Assembly (NCBI GenBank): GCA_963575645.1
Contig: OY754465.1
Coordinates: forward strand, 54,149,901 to 54,213,900
Source of the DNA: Xanthostigma xanthostigma
Taxonomy: Eukaryota; Arthropoda; Insecta; Raphidioptera; Raphidiidae
Direction: 5' to 3'
DNA: 64,000 nt
A program made the position numbers and the translations under genes. The stretch's first letter is position 1. Each line of letters starts with the position of its first letter. The notes under the pieces were generated by a model that saw nothing but the letters and a program-made list of their open reading frames with translations, searched no databases and was not told the origin of the DNA. Below, one piece after another: positions 21,700-33,274 of this stretch.

Positions 21700-23150
21700 T
21701 GGAAACGAATATTGCATCATTTCAAGGCATGAATTTCTGTCGACGTCATGTCTCAGTTCGACGCTCACAGATCAGCCGATAATTAAATGCAATAGAATGC
21801 GGATGAGTCACGGCATGACATATTCAAGGAAATGCCACGATCCATTATATAATAATCTAAGAAATACAGCAGCAGTTCTTCACAAATTGATTATTGAAAC
21901 AATGTCTCTACTTTTTCTCAGTCCTATAAATCATATCTCAAATTTTGAACATCATGGACAGTCTGATTGTCGAAAAAAAAAATAAAAAATAAATTTTTAT
22001 TACATGCAATCAAATGGCAGTCATGAAACAGTGATATAAAGCAACAGAAAACTCATAAAATCAAATATGAGTCATGATAGGATTAATTTCAAAAATAACT
22101 ACTTATAATGGTATGAAATATAGGTTAATAGAAAAAGAACTTAGAACTTTTTCCTGTACTAGTAATGAGAAACTCATTTATTGAGCACGTCAAGCCGATA
22201 TTGGACAGGCAACCGGATGGCGAGTGGTAATCTGGGCCTTTGAGTGGTACAGAGCCCCCTGGTAGCGGCCAAAGTGACCCCAAATGGACAGGGGCGGCGA
22301 TATGGGGGTGGGGCAAAATCGAAAAATTTTTGAAAAGACAACCGGATAAAAATGCGGTAGCATTGAAGGAAATACCCTAATTATATAATAAAATGTTTTT
22401 GCCAGCCGAAACACGCGGGCCGGTTTTTGCACTAGCGAATAAAAAAAAAAGTAGAAAGGCAACCGCTTCAAAATTAGTAAGCATACTTATTGACACCACC
22501 AAACGTTGGGAAAAAATTGCCATCCGATCCTGATGGGCAGTTTCGAAGTAACAACCCCTTAAAGTCGCCGGAAAAAACTTTTTTTCGATTGTTTCAACAG
22601 TAAGTAAAAAAAACACAAAAAATTGTTCAAATCGGATGGCATTCGAAATTTATACTGCCCTAAGTACAAATAATGGTGTGTATCAATGCCATCAGATTTC
22701 GATTAAATTAATCCCTATTTAGCCACCTCCCAAACCTCATGAAAGTAACAATAATGCCAAACGCTGCAAAAAATTGTTGAAAATCCTTTTCAATGAACGA
22801 GTGCTTGAACTTTTTTTTTATATAGGTTTTTCTGGCTTTTGTTTTTAGTAACATTTAGCCACTACAAATATTTATTCATTATTTAACCATTCCTTTCTTA
22901 TACTTAATTAATTAGACGGGGACACAATAGAGGGATAAAGTGCTTGGACTTCTAAAAGGTATTTTATTTTCAACAATTTTTTGCATAAGGAAATGACAAC
23001 CGCGCTTGACCTTTAGCGCTTGTGTTCTCTTGAGGTAGGGATAAAAGTCTGTCGGTGGGAGTGTTTTTCTCTTGCACTGTCCAACAGTACACCAAGTGAA
23101 AGCAAGAGCGATCTATGTGCAAGTGAGAAAGAAATTGCAATGTTGCCAAT
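21700..23150. other. stretch without recognised element
   Basis: 22190-22560 is GC-richer, with three spaced GGCAACCG or ACAACCGGAT strings, but there is no similarity I can name and no long frame. The rest is AT-rich. Nothing else supported. Confidence 0.25.
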
Positions 23151-23154
23151 ACCT

Positions 23155-23295
23155 TTGTCCAAGTTGAAATGTATCATCTCCGAATAAATCTAACGAATGT
23201 AGACACCATAAATAAAATCAGGGGTCCTGTGTATAAGCACAGTTTTTTTCCGCACCGCGTACCACCCAAAAGCGCTTACCCAACCTCCTTAAAGG
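23155..23295 (+). repeat. repeat C, copy 1
   Basis: Matches 50898-51046: GTCCAAGTTGAAATGTATCA, then a CACCATA block, TTTTTCCGCACCG, and an end ACCCAACCTCCTTAAA. The last part equals the end of TTAA family B, so repeat C may be another member that shares termini. Confidence 0.65.
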
Positions 23296-23393
23296 AAAAC
23301 TGAAAATTATCAATAAAATTTGCGGATGTCAAAAAATAGCGCTTTAAGTTCGAAAGTTTCGGAGGAAATATAAATTAATTCGCTCTAAATATA

Positions 23394-23615
23394 CTAAATA
23401 AATACAAAATTATTTGAATGGTTTCTCCCTAAAAAAATATTTTGAAGGTATTCTTGGATTGCGACGGTCAGTTTTGGCAATGCGTATTGTTTATTTATTG
23501 TATAAAATAAAGAAGCAATATCTAAATACCGACGCAGAAAATCATATATATTAATACGATAAGGTTTAAGATGTTTGCCTCCCTTTTTAGAAAAAACCAC
23601 ACAATTTCTCCACAT
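23394..23615 (-). pseudogene. fragment of an unrecognised repeated protein
   Basis: A 73-codon frame ends IFLGRNHSNNFVFI. The plus strand at 38430-38510 encodes a frame ending with the same 14 residues, with AIQE before it in both. Shared peptide sequence despite diverged DNA suggests a formerly coding repeat, such as a transposase or env-like tail. I cannot name the family. Confidence 0.4.
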
Positions 23616-23639
23616 AAATTATATATCATTTTACAGATA

Positions 23640-25965
23640 ATTGCTTGTTCTACTGACATCGACAACTAAAAAATTTATTATTGCTATTGTTTTTGTAAAT
23701 TAATTAAACTCTGAACAACGTCTGCCATCTGACGGCGTAACGTTAACACTTCGATCTGTCATCTGAGATCTGACCTTCATATTGTAAATACTGCATACTG
23801 CCATCTGACGGGCAACGCTGAACAACGCTTTTGCTACTTGCGCCTCTATATGACAATTTGAGTAAAATATTTCTTTTACAACAAAAAGAAGAACGTTATA
23901 AGCAGTGTGCAAAATTAGAAACGAATTGAATACCTGCAATCATATTTAAAAAATAATTTTGTAAAGTGAAATTATTATACTTATTTAGTGCGAATAATTC
24001 GCACAGGTCACGCTAGTAAGTCTTTAATAAAAATATTACATAAATTTAACGGTTAATCACTTTGTGACTCGACGTTATAACAAAACAATTGCATTGTAAA
24101 CATGTGTTTTTTTTTATTAAAAACATAAGAACCTGATTCTCAGTTATTAGTGAATTATTTATGGCCGGTAAATAATAACAGAACCTTGATGTTTAAACAA
24201 TACGTGATATAATCTAATATCCCGTCAGCAGAGCTCGCCATTTGCAATGTCTTGAAAGGAAATGCATTTTTAGTCAAGGAGATCCGACTAAACATTTCAA
24301 TTAGTCACTTACAAAACAAATATGGCATCATTTTATTCACTTATTACCATAATACGACGAGTCTAAAAATGGAGCCTACTAAAACCCACGTAATTACTAT
24401 GCAAAAAAAGTTAAATATATGTAAAAATGTGGTTTTATGGACAAAACGAGTAATTCAAAATATCTTTATGTTTTTTTATGAATTTTTAACGACCTTTCAT
24501 CTCGTATATTTGCTTAAGTGCTGTTATTACTTATTATACTTGTATACTTTTGGCAGGTGGAAGGGATAATGCCTCCATTTGTCTCGGCTGTTACGCTAAA
24601 ATTATCGATTTTATCAAAAAAAGTTATGAGACATAATTTGTAGAGAATTTAATTCTTTTTTATTTCGATACTATCAATTTTTGTTGTAAGATACATTAAA
24701 AGCGACATTTTTCGGAATAATTGCTTCTGGATGTCATTACGTACGGAATGCTGAGTGTTTTCAGTAATGTTTCAGAATACCTGTCTGGAATGTAGGTTCT
24801 GAAAGTTTTTAACCATTTTTTGGATCGATAAAACCGAATATTTCCAAAATCGAAATGTATGAGTTAAAAGGTTGAATCAATATCGATCAGATTTTAGAAC
24901 ACCGAAATAATTACTGCTTACAGAAATGCAGTACATCCAAATATTTAAGATTTGAACACAGAAACTAAAAATTGCCTTAATAATAAATATTTATTCGCCT
25001 GATACAATAATAATGACCGCCACATAGATCATAATACCTATAACCTATAAACGTGGAGTATTATATCTTTGCTCTTGTGAATTTATTTATGTGTTGTTTA
25101 TTAACCTTTTGTGAAGTGTACCTATAGCTGTAAAACATTATTATTTTATGAAACTTTCTTTTTTGACGTTTACATTAACGCCATCGGTCGGATTTTTGGG
25201 TGAACGCCAAAATATTCAACAAAAAGAGCAAGGAGTATAGTGCGGTATATATTTATTCTTTAACTAACTTTTCTGCCTGATAATTTGCTTGGTGAATTAA
25301 AAGTAAATTTTATTGTAACGAATAAATTTGTTCCAAGATTAGTAACTTTTATCTTTAATAGTGTTCGGTGAATATGGACAAGAGTGATAACTCATGCGCA
25401 GCAACATAAACGGCATCGAGTAAAAATGTTTTTATGACACAATCGGTAACATTTCTCGGTTATTCTGCCTTGGACGTGACATTTATACACTGGAATCCAC
25501 AATATGAACTTTTTACTTGTTGAACATTGAATTAATTATGAATATCGTAAAGTTTATTTTGTTCAAAGACGATGACTCAAGAGTATTATATTCAACAATG
25601 CTAAAAATAGACCAACTGTCTGTAAAATGATAGATATTGGTAAATATTGAATAAGTTTTATAAATTACGAGTTCATAATATCATTAGCAGCCGCCCTTCA
25701 GCAAACAAAGGACGACTACAGTTGCGTAAATGCAGGGCGCCAAAAAACAGTAGAACAGTCGTTTTTTTTCCGAGTCCAGTTATTAAGATTTAGGGAAATA
25801 ATTTTAAGGTTTTTAATGAATAATCAAACGCACAGAAGACTTTCTTCTCGCCTAAGACCAGCGCAGATGACATCATTAAGTCAACCAACAAAGCAAACGA
25901 TAATAATATAATCAAATAGCCAATTAACAATTTTCGTAACTATGGCTGAACATAACTCTTTTTTA
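23640..25965. other. long stretch without recognised element
   Basis: Neither strand shows a recognisable protein, tRNA or repeat. 23715-23835 has three CATCTGA-type strings with ACG spacers. One 105-codon frame (24252-24569) is low-complexity and AT-driven, and I treat it as chance. Confidence 0.3.
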
Positions 25966-26392
25966 ATGTCAGTTAAAAATGACTGAACCAATTTTTATTA
26001 AAATTTTATGGCACGAATCCGGAAATATTTAGAACAAAATGGCGTCGAAATTTTATCAAATCGGTTAACTTCTCGAAAATTTATGACTGAGTATACAAAA
26101 AAGTCTCTTTTTTTGATGTCAGTTAAAAACGGCTCAACCGATTTTTATAATTTTTTTATGGTACCAATCCCGAAATATTCTGAACAAAATGGCGTCGAAT
26201 TTTTTCAAATCGGTTAGCTTCTCGAAAAGTTATGACTGAGTATACAAAAAAAATCTTTTTTTTTATGTCAGTTAAAAACGACAGAACCAATTTTTATTAA
26301 AATTTTATGGTACGAATTCGGAAATATTCTGAACAAAATGGCGTCGAAATTTTTCAAATCGGTTAGCCTCTCGAAAAGTTATGGCATAACAT
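25966..26392 (+). repeat. tandem repeat, about 150-base unit, 2.8 copies
   Basis: Units start ATGTCAGTTAAAAA at 25966, 26116 and 26265, each containing CAAAATGGCGTCGAA and CAAATCGGTTAG. Unit lengths of 150 and 149 bases indicate recent tandem growth. Confidence 0.85.
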
Positions 26393-26785
26393 AACTACAT
26401 AAAAAAATAACGTGTCGGACATACAACTTCCTTCTTTTTTTGAAATCGGTTGAATATAGTATTTTTTTCATTTTTCGAAATCCTACACATTTGATTAACT
26501 AAATAGTATTTTTTTATACTAATAGGTTCTAGTTTTGGTGACCTATAGAACGTTTTATACTCACAAAAACAGAGAATATGTACACGTAAAATTAGGCATT
26601 CGGAGAGTAGATATTGTATAGTAGTAGTAGATAATACGTTTATAATGATTGTTTTCCGTGAAACTTGTAAAACAAGCAGCGCATACACCGCCGGTCGCGC
26701 GTTGTTGGCGAATGACTCATACGCCGTGCATGTAATTTGGGTAAATATCATAAACGTATACAGACTGTCTAATCTATATACAAGA

Positions 26786-27020
26786 CTAGCGGTCCCGCCC
26801 GGTTTCACCCGGGTGCAAAAGAACGAATGCGGGGAAGAGACATGAGTTTACCGAGATGAATGTTGTGTCCAAATTTCATGATGATCGGAGTTACCGTTCA
26901 AAAGTTTTTGTTGGACGGACAAATTTTGAGTTATATTTTGCAACATTTTTCTTTGATGCTCCGCTCCTATTGGTCGTAGCGTGATATTATATAGCATATA
27001 GCCTTCCTCGATAAATGAAC
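26786..27020 (-). mobile_element. Helitron 3' half
   Basis: On the minus strand the 3' end reads CACCCGGGTGAAACCGGG then CGGGACCGCTAG, ending at 26786. The interior matches 59880-60134, including the GTCCAACAAAAACTTTTGAA and TGATGCTCCGCTCCTATTGG (complement) blocks. The 5' end is missing. Confidence 0.75.
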
Positions 27021-27059
27021 GGAATTGGTGTAAAATACGCGAGTAGTGCAAGAAATAAA

Positions 27060-28030
27060 ATAACAAAACTTCCGAGGAATTCCGCTAAAAACTTAGTTTA
27101 AAATTTTGTTTCGGATCAAAAAAAAGGAGCATGTTACGTCTACTTTCGTGGCAATTTAGAATTCGATTTTACACTCAGAGTTGCCAAATCCTAAAAATCT
27201 TTCCCCCCGACCACAAGTTGAAATATCCCTAAAAAACCCCTAAAAAATAATCGTCAAAGCAGCAAACTGTTGAAAATAAGTTAACAATAGAAAATGATTG
27301 TTCTACAGTTACAATAATCGGAATTCTTTGTTAACTCATCTTCGGTTTTGTAATTCATCTAATGTAAATGAAATTTAGGGGAAAACCCTCAAGTTGGCAA
27401 CCATGTTTACGCCATGACAAAACTTTCTTCACTGTTGTGGTCCGCCCGAAAAGGAAAAAAAAGAAGAAAAAATCAACAATAAATACACAGTCTGTATAAT
27501 TTCCGTATGTAATTCGTACAGGTGAAGGTGTATTGAAAATTAAATATATTGGGCCAACGCGAATGTAGATAACGATAATTACATAGTATGATAGTAGATA
27601 CGCTACACTACCGGTAAACAAAACTCCGCGCTCCAAACGCATATTTTCTTCTTGACTATATATACACCCATACAGTCTCACGTATTTTTACAAGCTTTTA
27701 TATCTTAGTTTCACCTGTCCCAGTGTCTGTCTGTAATCGAATGTTACAAGTTAAATTTGACCCCCTTCCCGTTATCCGATTGAGCTGAAATTTTGCATAC
27801 GTATGTAGTTCCGAGAATAATACAGTATTATAATAACTAACTGTTCGTTCCGGCTTTCACGTGGTTGAAAATCGCACTTTTAACTACTTCCCGTTATCCG
27901 ATGGAGTTGAAATTTTTTAACCTATTTATTTTTCCTTTTCACTTCGTGGCGCAGGCATAAATCAATCAGAAAAAAACCTTTATTAATTTGAGGTTTAACG
28001 TTGTCAAACGTATTTTTTCAATTATTGTCA
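27060..28030. other. stretch without recognised gene
   Basis: 27700-27930 has two copies of a CTTCCCGTTATCCGAT-(T/G)GAG(C/T)TGAAATTTT block, a sequence type often found inside DNA elements; no ends found. The rest is unassigned. Confidence 0.3.
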
Positions 28031-28064
28031 AAAAATCTTATTTGAGATGATCTTAGATTGTGAA

Positions 28065-28176
28065 CAAATAAATAAAATTGTCGACCAATTTTTTTCAGAC
28101 TATACCTATATTATAATTTTATTTGTGTTAATATATTATAGTCTGAAAAAAATTGGTCGACAATTTTATTTATTTG
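28065..28176. repeat. perfect 40-bp inverted repeat
   Basis: Arms 28065-28104 and 28137-28176 are perfectly complementary (CAAATAAATAAAATTGTCGA...), with a 32-base loop. Either a short foldback element or the centre of a larger one with the next hairpin. Confidence 0.85.
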
Positions 28177-28466
28177 AAGAGTTCTATTCAGACGTTAATC
28201 AAAGATTTGAAATATATTTCTCCACAAGAAAAGCATTGTAGAGTTATAAATCGATCTTGCTCGAAAAATAATAATCGATCGATTTAAGCGATATTTTTCT
28301 TAAACTGTGTATACATGTACTTAGCATCGTTTTTTATACAGTTTCCACTTCGAAACAACGTTTTTCTACGCATTTTGATCAAAATTTAGCTTCAAAAGCG
28401 GTCTTTTTCTACGTAGGACAATCATCTGTTTTTTTTGTGAGTACAATCTATAATATTCTAGAAGAC

Positions 28467-28573
28467 AGTGATCATATAATTACAGTTTCCATACATCGGG
28501 AGCATGTAATGTCGTATTCAAATACGACATTAGAGTGCTCCCGATGTATGGAAACTGTAATTATATGATCACT
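28467..28573. repeat. 107-base near-perfect hairpin
   Basis: Outer arms 28467-28504 and 28536-28573 (AGTGATCATATAATTACAG...) and inner arms 28507-28518 and 28521-28532 pair perfectly, leaving only a few bases unpaired. A diverged half copy is at 63880-63936. Confidence 0.85.
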
Positions 28574-29124
28574 ATTTAAGGTCATTGTCAAATCAAATTT
28601 TTTGAGAATCCTTTCTGCTACCCAAAATTTTAGAATGACAACTGGACGTTGAAATATTGTTGCAACAAAATCTTTTATTTACCCACGACGGAACAGAGAA
28701 GGTACGTTAAGGGTGAGAGATTGTTTGTTTTAGTTTTACAAGCTCAATTATTTCCGATTTCGCAGTACAGTACTGTACAGTATACGTATGTTAGCCTGCA
28801 AACATATGCTGTTTGTTTACAAATACTCGAGATTACTTAAAGTTAAAATTATGCATTTTGTGTTATCAAACATTTTTTTTATAAACATTATAAGAATAGA
28901 TTTTGACATACCTACATTGGATGCAGATATGCACCATAAAAACACTAGAATAAATAAAGAATATTTATGTAAAATCTGTATATTAGGGGATACAGTGGTA
29001 GCCGAACAATTTTTGATGCGGGGCAACGGCAAGGTCGGAAGATACTCAACAAAAGAAAAAAGGCGGAGTTAAAACTATTGACTTTCCTCCACCTAAGTAT
29101 CTTACTACCGTGGACACAAGTGTA

Positions 29125-29446
29125 CAATACGCGCCACGAATCTAAAAGGCTCGGAAGTTGCATGCGAATGCGGGCTTGCGCTTGTACAGTCTGTTGAAAA
29201 ACTACGAACTCGCAACTCAACAAAACTAAAATAACGATGACAACTTGACAATAGCGTACTCGACTGTACTTTAAAGCAGGAAAGCGACAAGTAACAAAGG
29301 CAATGAGCGATCACGGCCAATCACCGACGAGCGCTCGTTCCGTCAGGTAGCTGGGAGGTGGTGGGAGTTTCAACGGCTCTAAAATGTGCCTTTGCGACGT
29401 TGTTTGTGACTAACTTCCGAACCTTTTAGATCCGTGGCGCGTATTG
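29125..29446. mobile_element. TA-flanked MITE
   Basis: TIRs of about 37 bases (CAATACGCGCCACGAATCTA and complement, few mismatches) end at 29125 and 29446, each flanked by TA. A TA target and 322 bases fit a Tc1/mariner-like MITE. Confidence 0.8.
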
Positions 29447-29500
29447 TATCAGTTAAATAACATGGGTACCTTTACGGAAAGGCTTTTATACCTCGTGCGG

Positions 29501-29930
29501 TGCACACGAGGCTGGATTTGCCGTTAGATTCCTTGCTAGATTTCACTACTAGTTTTCTAGCACTGGTTTTCTTAATTGCTGTCATGTGCTCGCTTCACAC
29601 GAATCGTCTTTTTTCAAGCTTGTTTTGTGAACGGATTTGGAGCGCGCGCAGTGACAGCCCAAATATAAACACAGAGCAAAACGTGTCTGTTGTCACTCTG
29701 AGCAGAATGACGCCGTGTTGGTTTGTGGGCGTTTGTTCACAAGATACTGTTTCCTGATTGGTTCTTCTTCAGAGCAAGCAGAGGACCTAGCAAGAAAAAT
29801 AGCCTGTTCTGATTTAAATATCTATCTTGTGAGCTAGCAGGCGAGCTCGCAGTGACGTCATTTCCAGCCTCGTAAACAGCCAGCAAAAGTCCAAGCAGTG
29901 TTTCCTGCCTTGCCTGAAAACTATAAAGAC
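29501..29930. repeat. repeat family D, composite copy
   Basis: The left half (CACACGAGGCTGGATTTGCC, then AATTGCTGTCATGTGCTCGC) matches the complement of 42256-42492. The right half (GAGCTAGCAGGCGAGCTCGC, TCCAAGCAGTGTTTCC) matches 14700-14850. The open frame across it shares a residue pattern (SLHT, then SDS-N) with the 42-kb copy, but this may only reflect DNA identity. Confidence 0.55.
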
Positions 29931-30839
29931 TTGAAGAAAGATTTGTTGCCTGCAATGTCTCTGTAACACCGCCGCCAATGGCGGTAAGTGAAATTCAGTG
30001 CGCCATTTTCGATAAAAATACCGAACTTGAATATACACATTTGCTCAGAAAATAATTAAAGGTGAACAAACTCGATTTAATTTTATAGGCAAAAAAAAGT
30101 TGCGCTATCTGCTATAATAATTTACAAATGCATGTAGTAAATAACACATTATGTACAAAAAGATTCAATAAAATTTGATTTAGTACTTGATTATAGCGCT
30201 TTTATTGTTTCTGTAAACTTCTGCGGTATTACGCGATTTTTGTTGTTAATCCTTTTATTATTTATTACTGCGCTGTTCTTTTTCGTGTTCGCACATTTTT
30301 TGTCCATCATATCGAAAGGCTTTTTTCCCCCACCACACGACGTAAACAGAGCGTTCGCTCATTTATCAATGCCTTAACTACGCAATTATTACGCACGTAT
30401 CTATTCTCTCCTGATATACGCATGTTCCATATACTATAAAATTCTGTGTTCAACAAAAAACGCGTAACAATCAGAGTAAGGCTTGTTATTCTGTATCCGT
30501 GTCAGTTTACAGGGCATACAGTCATATAGCCAAAATAGTTCAAGAGCTATCAAACATTTTTGGGTAGGTACCGTATTTTTTGGACTATAAGACGTACCTT
30601 AGAAAAATGGACTCAAATTTTGGGTGCGTCTTATGGTTCGACGGTAACATTAAATTATTTTTTTCAATAAATCGTCGCTGATTTGAGGTACGTCTTACGA
30701 AACTTTTATATTTTATTGTGTCCGTTTTCTTATTTATTTCGCTTTCCTCATCGCCTAAGAATTTTTCCAGATTTTGCGAAATATTTAGGTGTTGCCTGAT
30801 CGTGCGCTTATCAAATAATTGCTTCTATGAACACAAATG

Positions 30840-31395
30840 GTTGAGAGCTGGCTACGGAGAAAATGGATGACTCGGTGCAGAGCTGAAAATTTGCAGAGTA
30901 ATAGGAGATAGTACAAGTAAGTAGGGAAAAAATTGACAGAAAGCTAGGCGGAAGATAAAGAGCCGCCAGAAGGCGCTAATGTTGCGAAAAATCAGTGCAC
31001 TTCTGGCAATCTCTATACTTATTCTGTAATTCAAAACTAGATTATATATTAATATATATTATACATTATATAGTTATAAGGACTATGAAAATGACATTAA
31101 TAATTTTGAATATTTGTCGAATGTAATTATTATATCATGTTTGAATTTTCAGTATGCCCTTATAACTAAATAATGTATAATATATATAATATATAATCTT
31201 GTTTTGAATTACAGAATAAGTATAGAAATTGCCAGACGTGCACTGTTTTTTCGCAACATTAGCGCCTTCTGGCGGCTTTTTATCTTCCGCCTAGCCTTCT
31301 GGCAATTTTTTCCCTACTTACTTGTACTATCTCCTATTATTCTGCAAATTTTCAGCTCAGCACCGAGTCAACCATTTTCTCCGTAGCCAGCTCTT
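30840..31395. repeat. 240-bp-arm palindrome
   Basis: Left arm about 30840-31085 and right arm about 31155-31395 are near-perfect complements. As a result, opposite-strand frames 30852-31034 and 31204-31386 encode almost the same 60 residues; this is a by-product of symmetry. The loop is about 70 bases. A transcript would fold into a long hairpin. Origin: foldback or two head-to-head copies. Confidence 0.85.
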
Positions 31396-31541
31396 CGTCT
31401 AAAACGCATTATTTGCAACAGTTAAAAAAATATACACTAGAACTGCCCTTCGAAGTAAGTTTCGGCCGATCTTGAAACAGAAATTCGGTTTCGGATGTCA
31501 AAAATTAGTTTCGATCGGCCCCTTAGGAATGACTTCTGCAT

Positions 31542-32186
31542 TAGGGATGTCGGAAGTGAAAAAAATATCGATATATCGATATTTATAAAAATATCGATAT
31601 CGACGTCGATATATCGAGGAAAAAATATCGATATATCGGTCAAATTTTTAAAATATTTATCTCAATAAAAATGAAGGTATTTTTACCAGTATTTCTTTTT
31701 ACTAGGCAATATAATAATTACAAAAATATCAAAAACTAAAAAGCTATCTTCTAATATTTTTAAACCTATTTATTGTATTAGGCAAACCAGTATTTGTCCG
31801 GTAGGCGGTAGCGAAAGTATCCTTTACGGTTTTGAATTCTAGTGACTTTAGTTACATAAATAAAAAAATTGGTTGTCTGTAAAATCGGTTTACGGACGAT
31901 AGTTTTACGTGATAACGTATTCCGCTCGAATATCATATTTAATAACACATAGCCTAAATTTTAGTAGCTGTCAGGCGGAACGTGACACATTTCGGAACGT
32001 GACACTTTTTCGAGCATGCAGCCGGTGTTTCATCAATTTATAAGACGTTATCACGTCCAAAAATATACCGTTTTTGATACAATTTTCGATATTGGATATT
32101 TTGTATCGATATATCGGATCAAAATATATCGGCTAAAAATATCGATGTTTTGAATTAAAAATATCGATACTTTTTCAACATCCCTA
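31542..32186. mobile_element. hAT MITE with TATCGATA arrays
   Basis: Ends TAGGGATGT and ACATCCCTA, flanks TTCTGCAT and CTCTGCAT (8-base TSD, one mismatch). Both ends carry repeated ATATCGATATATCGAT. A repeat E copy (31869-32057) is nested within it. Confidence 0.85.
31869..32057 (+). mobile_element. repeat family E, short copy
   Basis: TTGGTTGTCTGTAAAATCGG to GACGTTATCACGTC, the same two ends as 17976-18865 with about 190 bases between. Nested in a hAT MITE. An internal duplication of CGGAACGTGACAC is visible. Confidence 0.65.
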
Positions 32187-32194
32187 CTCTGCAT

Positions 32195-32880
32195 CAGTTT
32201 ATCAACAAAAGATACAAAATTTTACGCAAAGGTACGTATTATTTACATCAAGTATGTCAAATTACACCCAGTGGAATAAAATAGAAAAGATAATACACAA
32301 GCCAGTCACATACTGCACCGTCACAGTCTAAGGCAATTTTAACACAGCTGGTTATACGAGTCGTCGTTGAGAACATACTTAGCAAAGTGTTTGTTCATTA
32401 TTCTACGTCTATTTTATGGAAGATTAATGGCAGCGAAGGTCAATAACCAAAAACACAATTAGTGTTCAGAATTGGTCAAGAAAAAGAATGGTGATTCATT
32501 TATCAGTTGGAGAATTAACCACGAAATAAATAATAATTATAAATGTCAGTTAAATTGTTTTGTTGTTGATTAATTGACACCATTTAAAACTATTATCAAA
32601 TTAAACGGCGAATTAAGATTAACAGAAAAAAGACTGTCAGCTCGTATCTGTTGACAGACTAAACTGCTTCTTTTAAAAGGAGATGTGAAAAACGACGAAA
32701 TTAAACGATAATATTCTCACATATATAATATACCAGGGTTGAACAAAATGTCAGGCCCTTAGATTCGAATCCAATCGGATTTTAGTAAAGTTTTCCACGA
32801 TTACACAGCGGATGCGATGAATATATTGACATTTAAATTGAACTTCCTGTTCAGTCGAAATTGAACGTTTTTTTTAACTG
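32195..32880. other. stretch without recognised element
   Basis: No coding or repeat structure found. An oligo-T run ends right before the SINE at 32881. Confidence 0.3.
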
Positions 32881-33270
32881 AGCGGTGTAGCGTAGTGGTG
32901 AGAGCACTAGACTCGCATTCGGGAGGTACTGGGTTCGAATCCCGGCAGGGGCAGACTTTTTCCTGTTGCCTCTCGCCGAGAAACGGTAATTCCTGTACCG
33001 GCCATCTTGTTAAGGTTTTCCATGGTTTGCCTCAATAATTCCAGATAAATATCGAGATGGTTCCTTATTCAAGGCCATGGCCAATTACCTGCCAAATTCC
33101 TATGCTCAAAATTTGCCTAATATCCCAAAATTCCTTCGTTCGTCCATTGCTATTAATTAGTTGTAGTTCAAAAAATGTAGAAAGTAACGGAAAGTGTGAT
33201 ATAGTAATGGTGCGAATGGCGTCTGTTACGACAAAGTCGAGAAATGGACGTTAAGCGCATTATTATTATT
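32881..33270 (+). mobile_element. tRNA-derived SINE, full length
   Basis: The 5' 72 bases resemble a tRNA, closest to tRNA-Ala(CGC): A box TAGCGTAGTGG (32888-32898) and B box GGTTCGAATCC (32932-32942), the internal RNA polymerase III promoter. A tRNA-unrelated body of about 300 bases follows, ending CGTTAAGCGC then an (ATT)n tail, presumably the site used by a partner LINE. 5'-truncated copies lie at 54811-55155 and 56475-56595 with the same tail. Confidence 0.9.
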
Positions 33271-33274
33271 TTTC

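Noticed and set aside
24252-24569. 105-codon frame
   Set aside because: Aromatic and AT-driven residues only, no motif, no homolog in the window; treated as chance.
25966-26392. CRISPR-like array
   Set aside because: Units are about 150-base tandem repeats with no short repeat/unique spacer pattern; eukaryotic context.
26395-26808. 137-codon open frame on the minus strand, the longest in the window
   Set aside because: It crosses a Helitron 3' end and low-complexity sequence, has no domain pattern, and its composition follows the local AT bias.
26786-26830. GC-rich CACCCGGGTGAAACC hairpins as transcription terminators
   Set aside because: They recur exactly at Helitron 3' ends; they belong to the transposon.
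29500-29757. 85-codon frame starting with a signal-peptide-like stretch
   Set aside because: It runs across two halves of repeat D and partly matches the 42-kb copy only at DNA level; not annotated as a gene.
30560-30710. Sequence resembling the start of a hAT element (CCGTATTTTTTGGACTATAAG)
   Set aside because: The inverted right end and TSD are not found nearby; probably a fragment but unsupported.
30852-31386. Two near-identical 60-residue proteins on opposite strands
   Set aside because: They are the two arms of one palindrome; amino-acid similarity follows from DNA symmetry.
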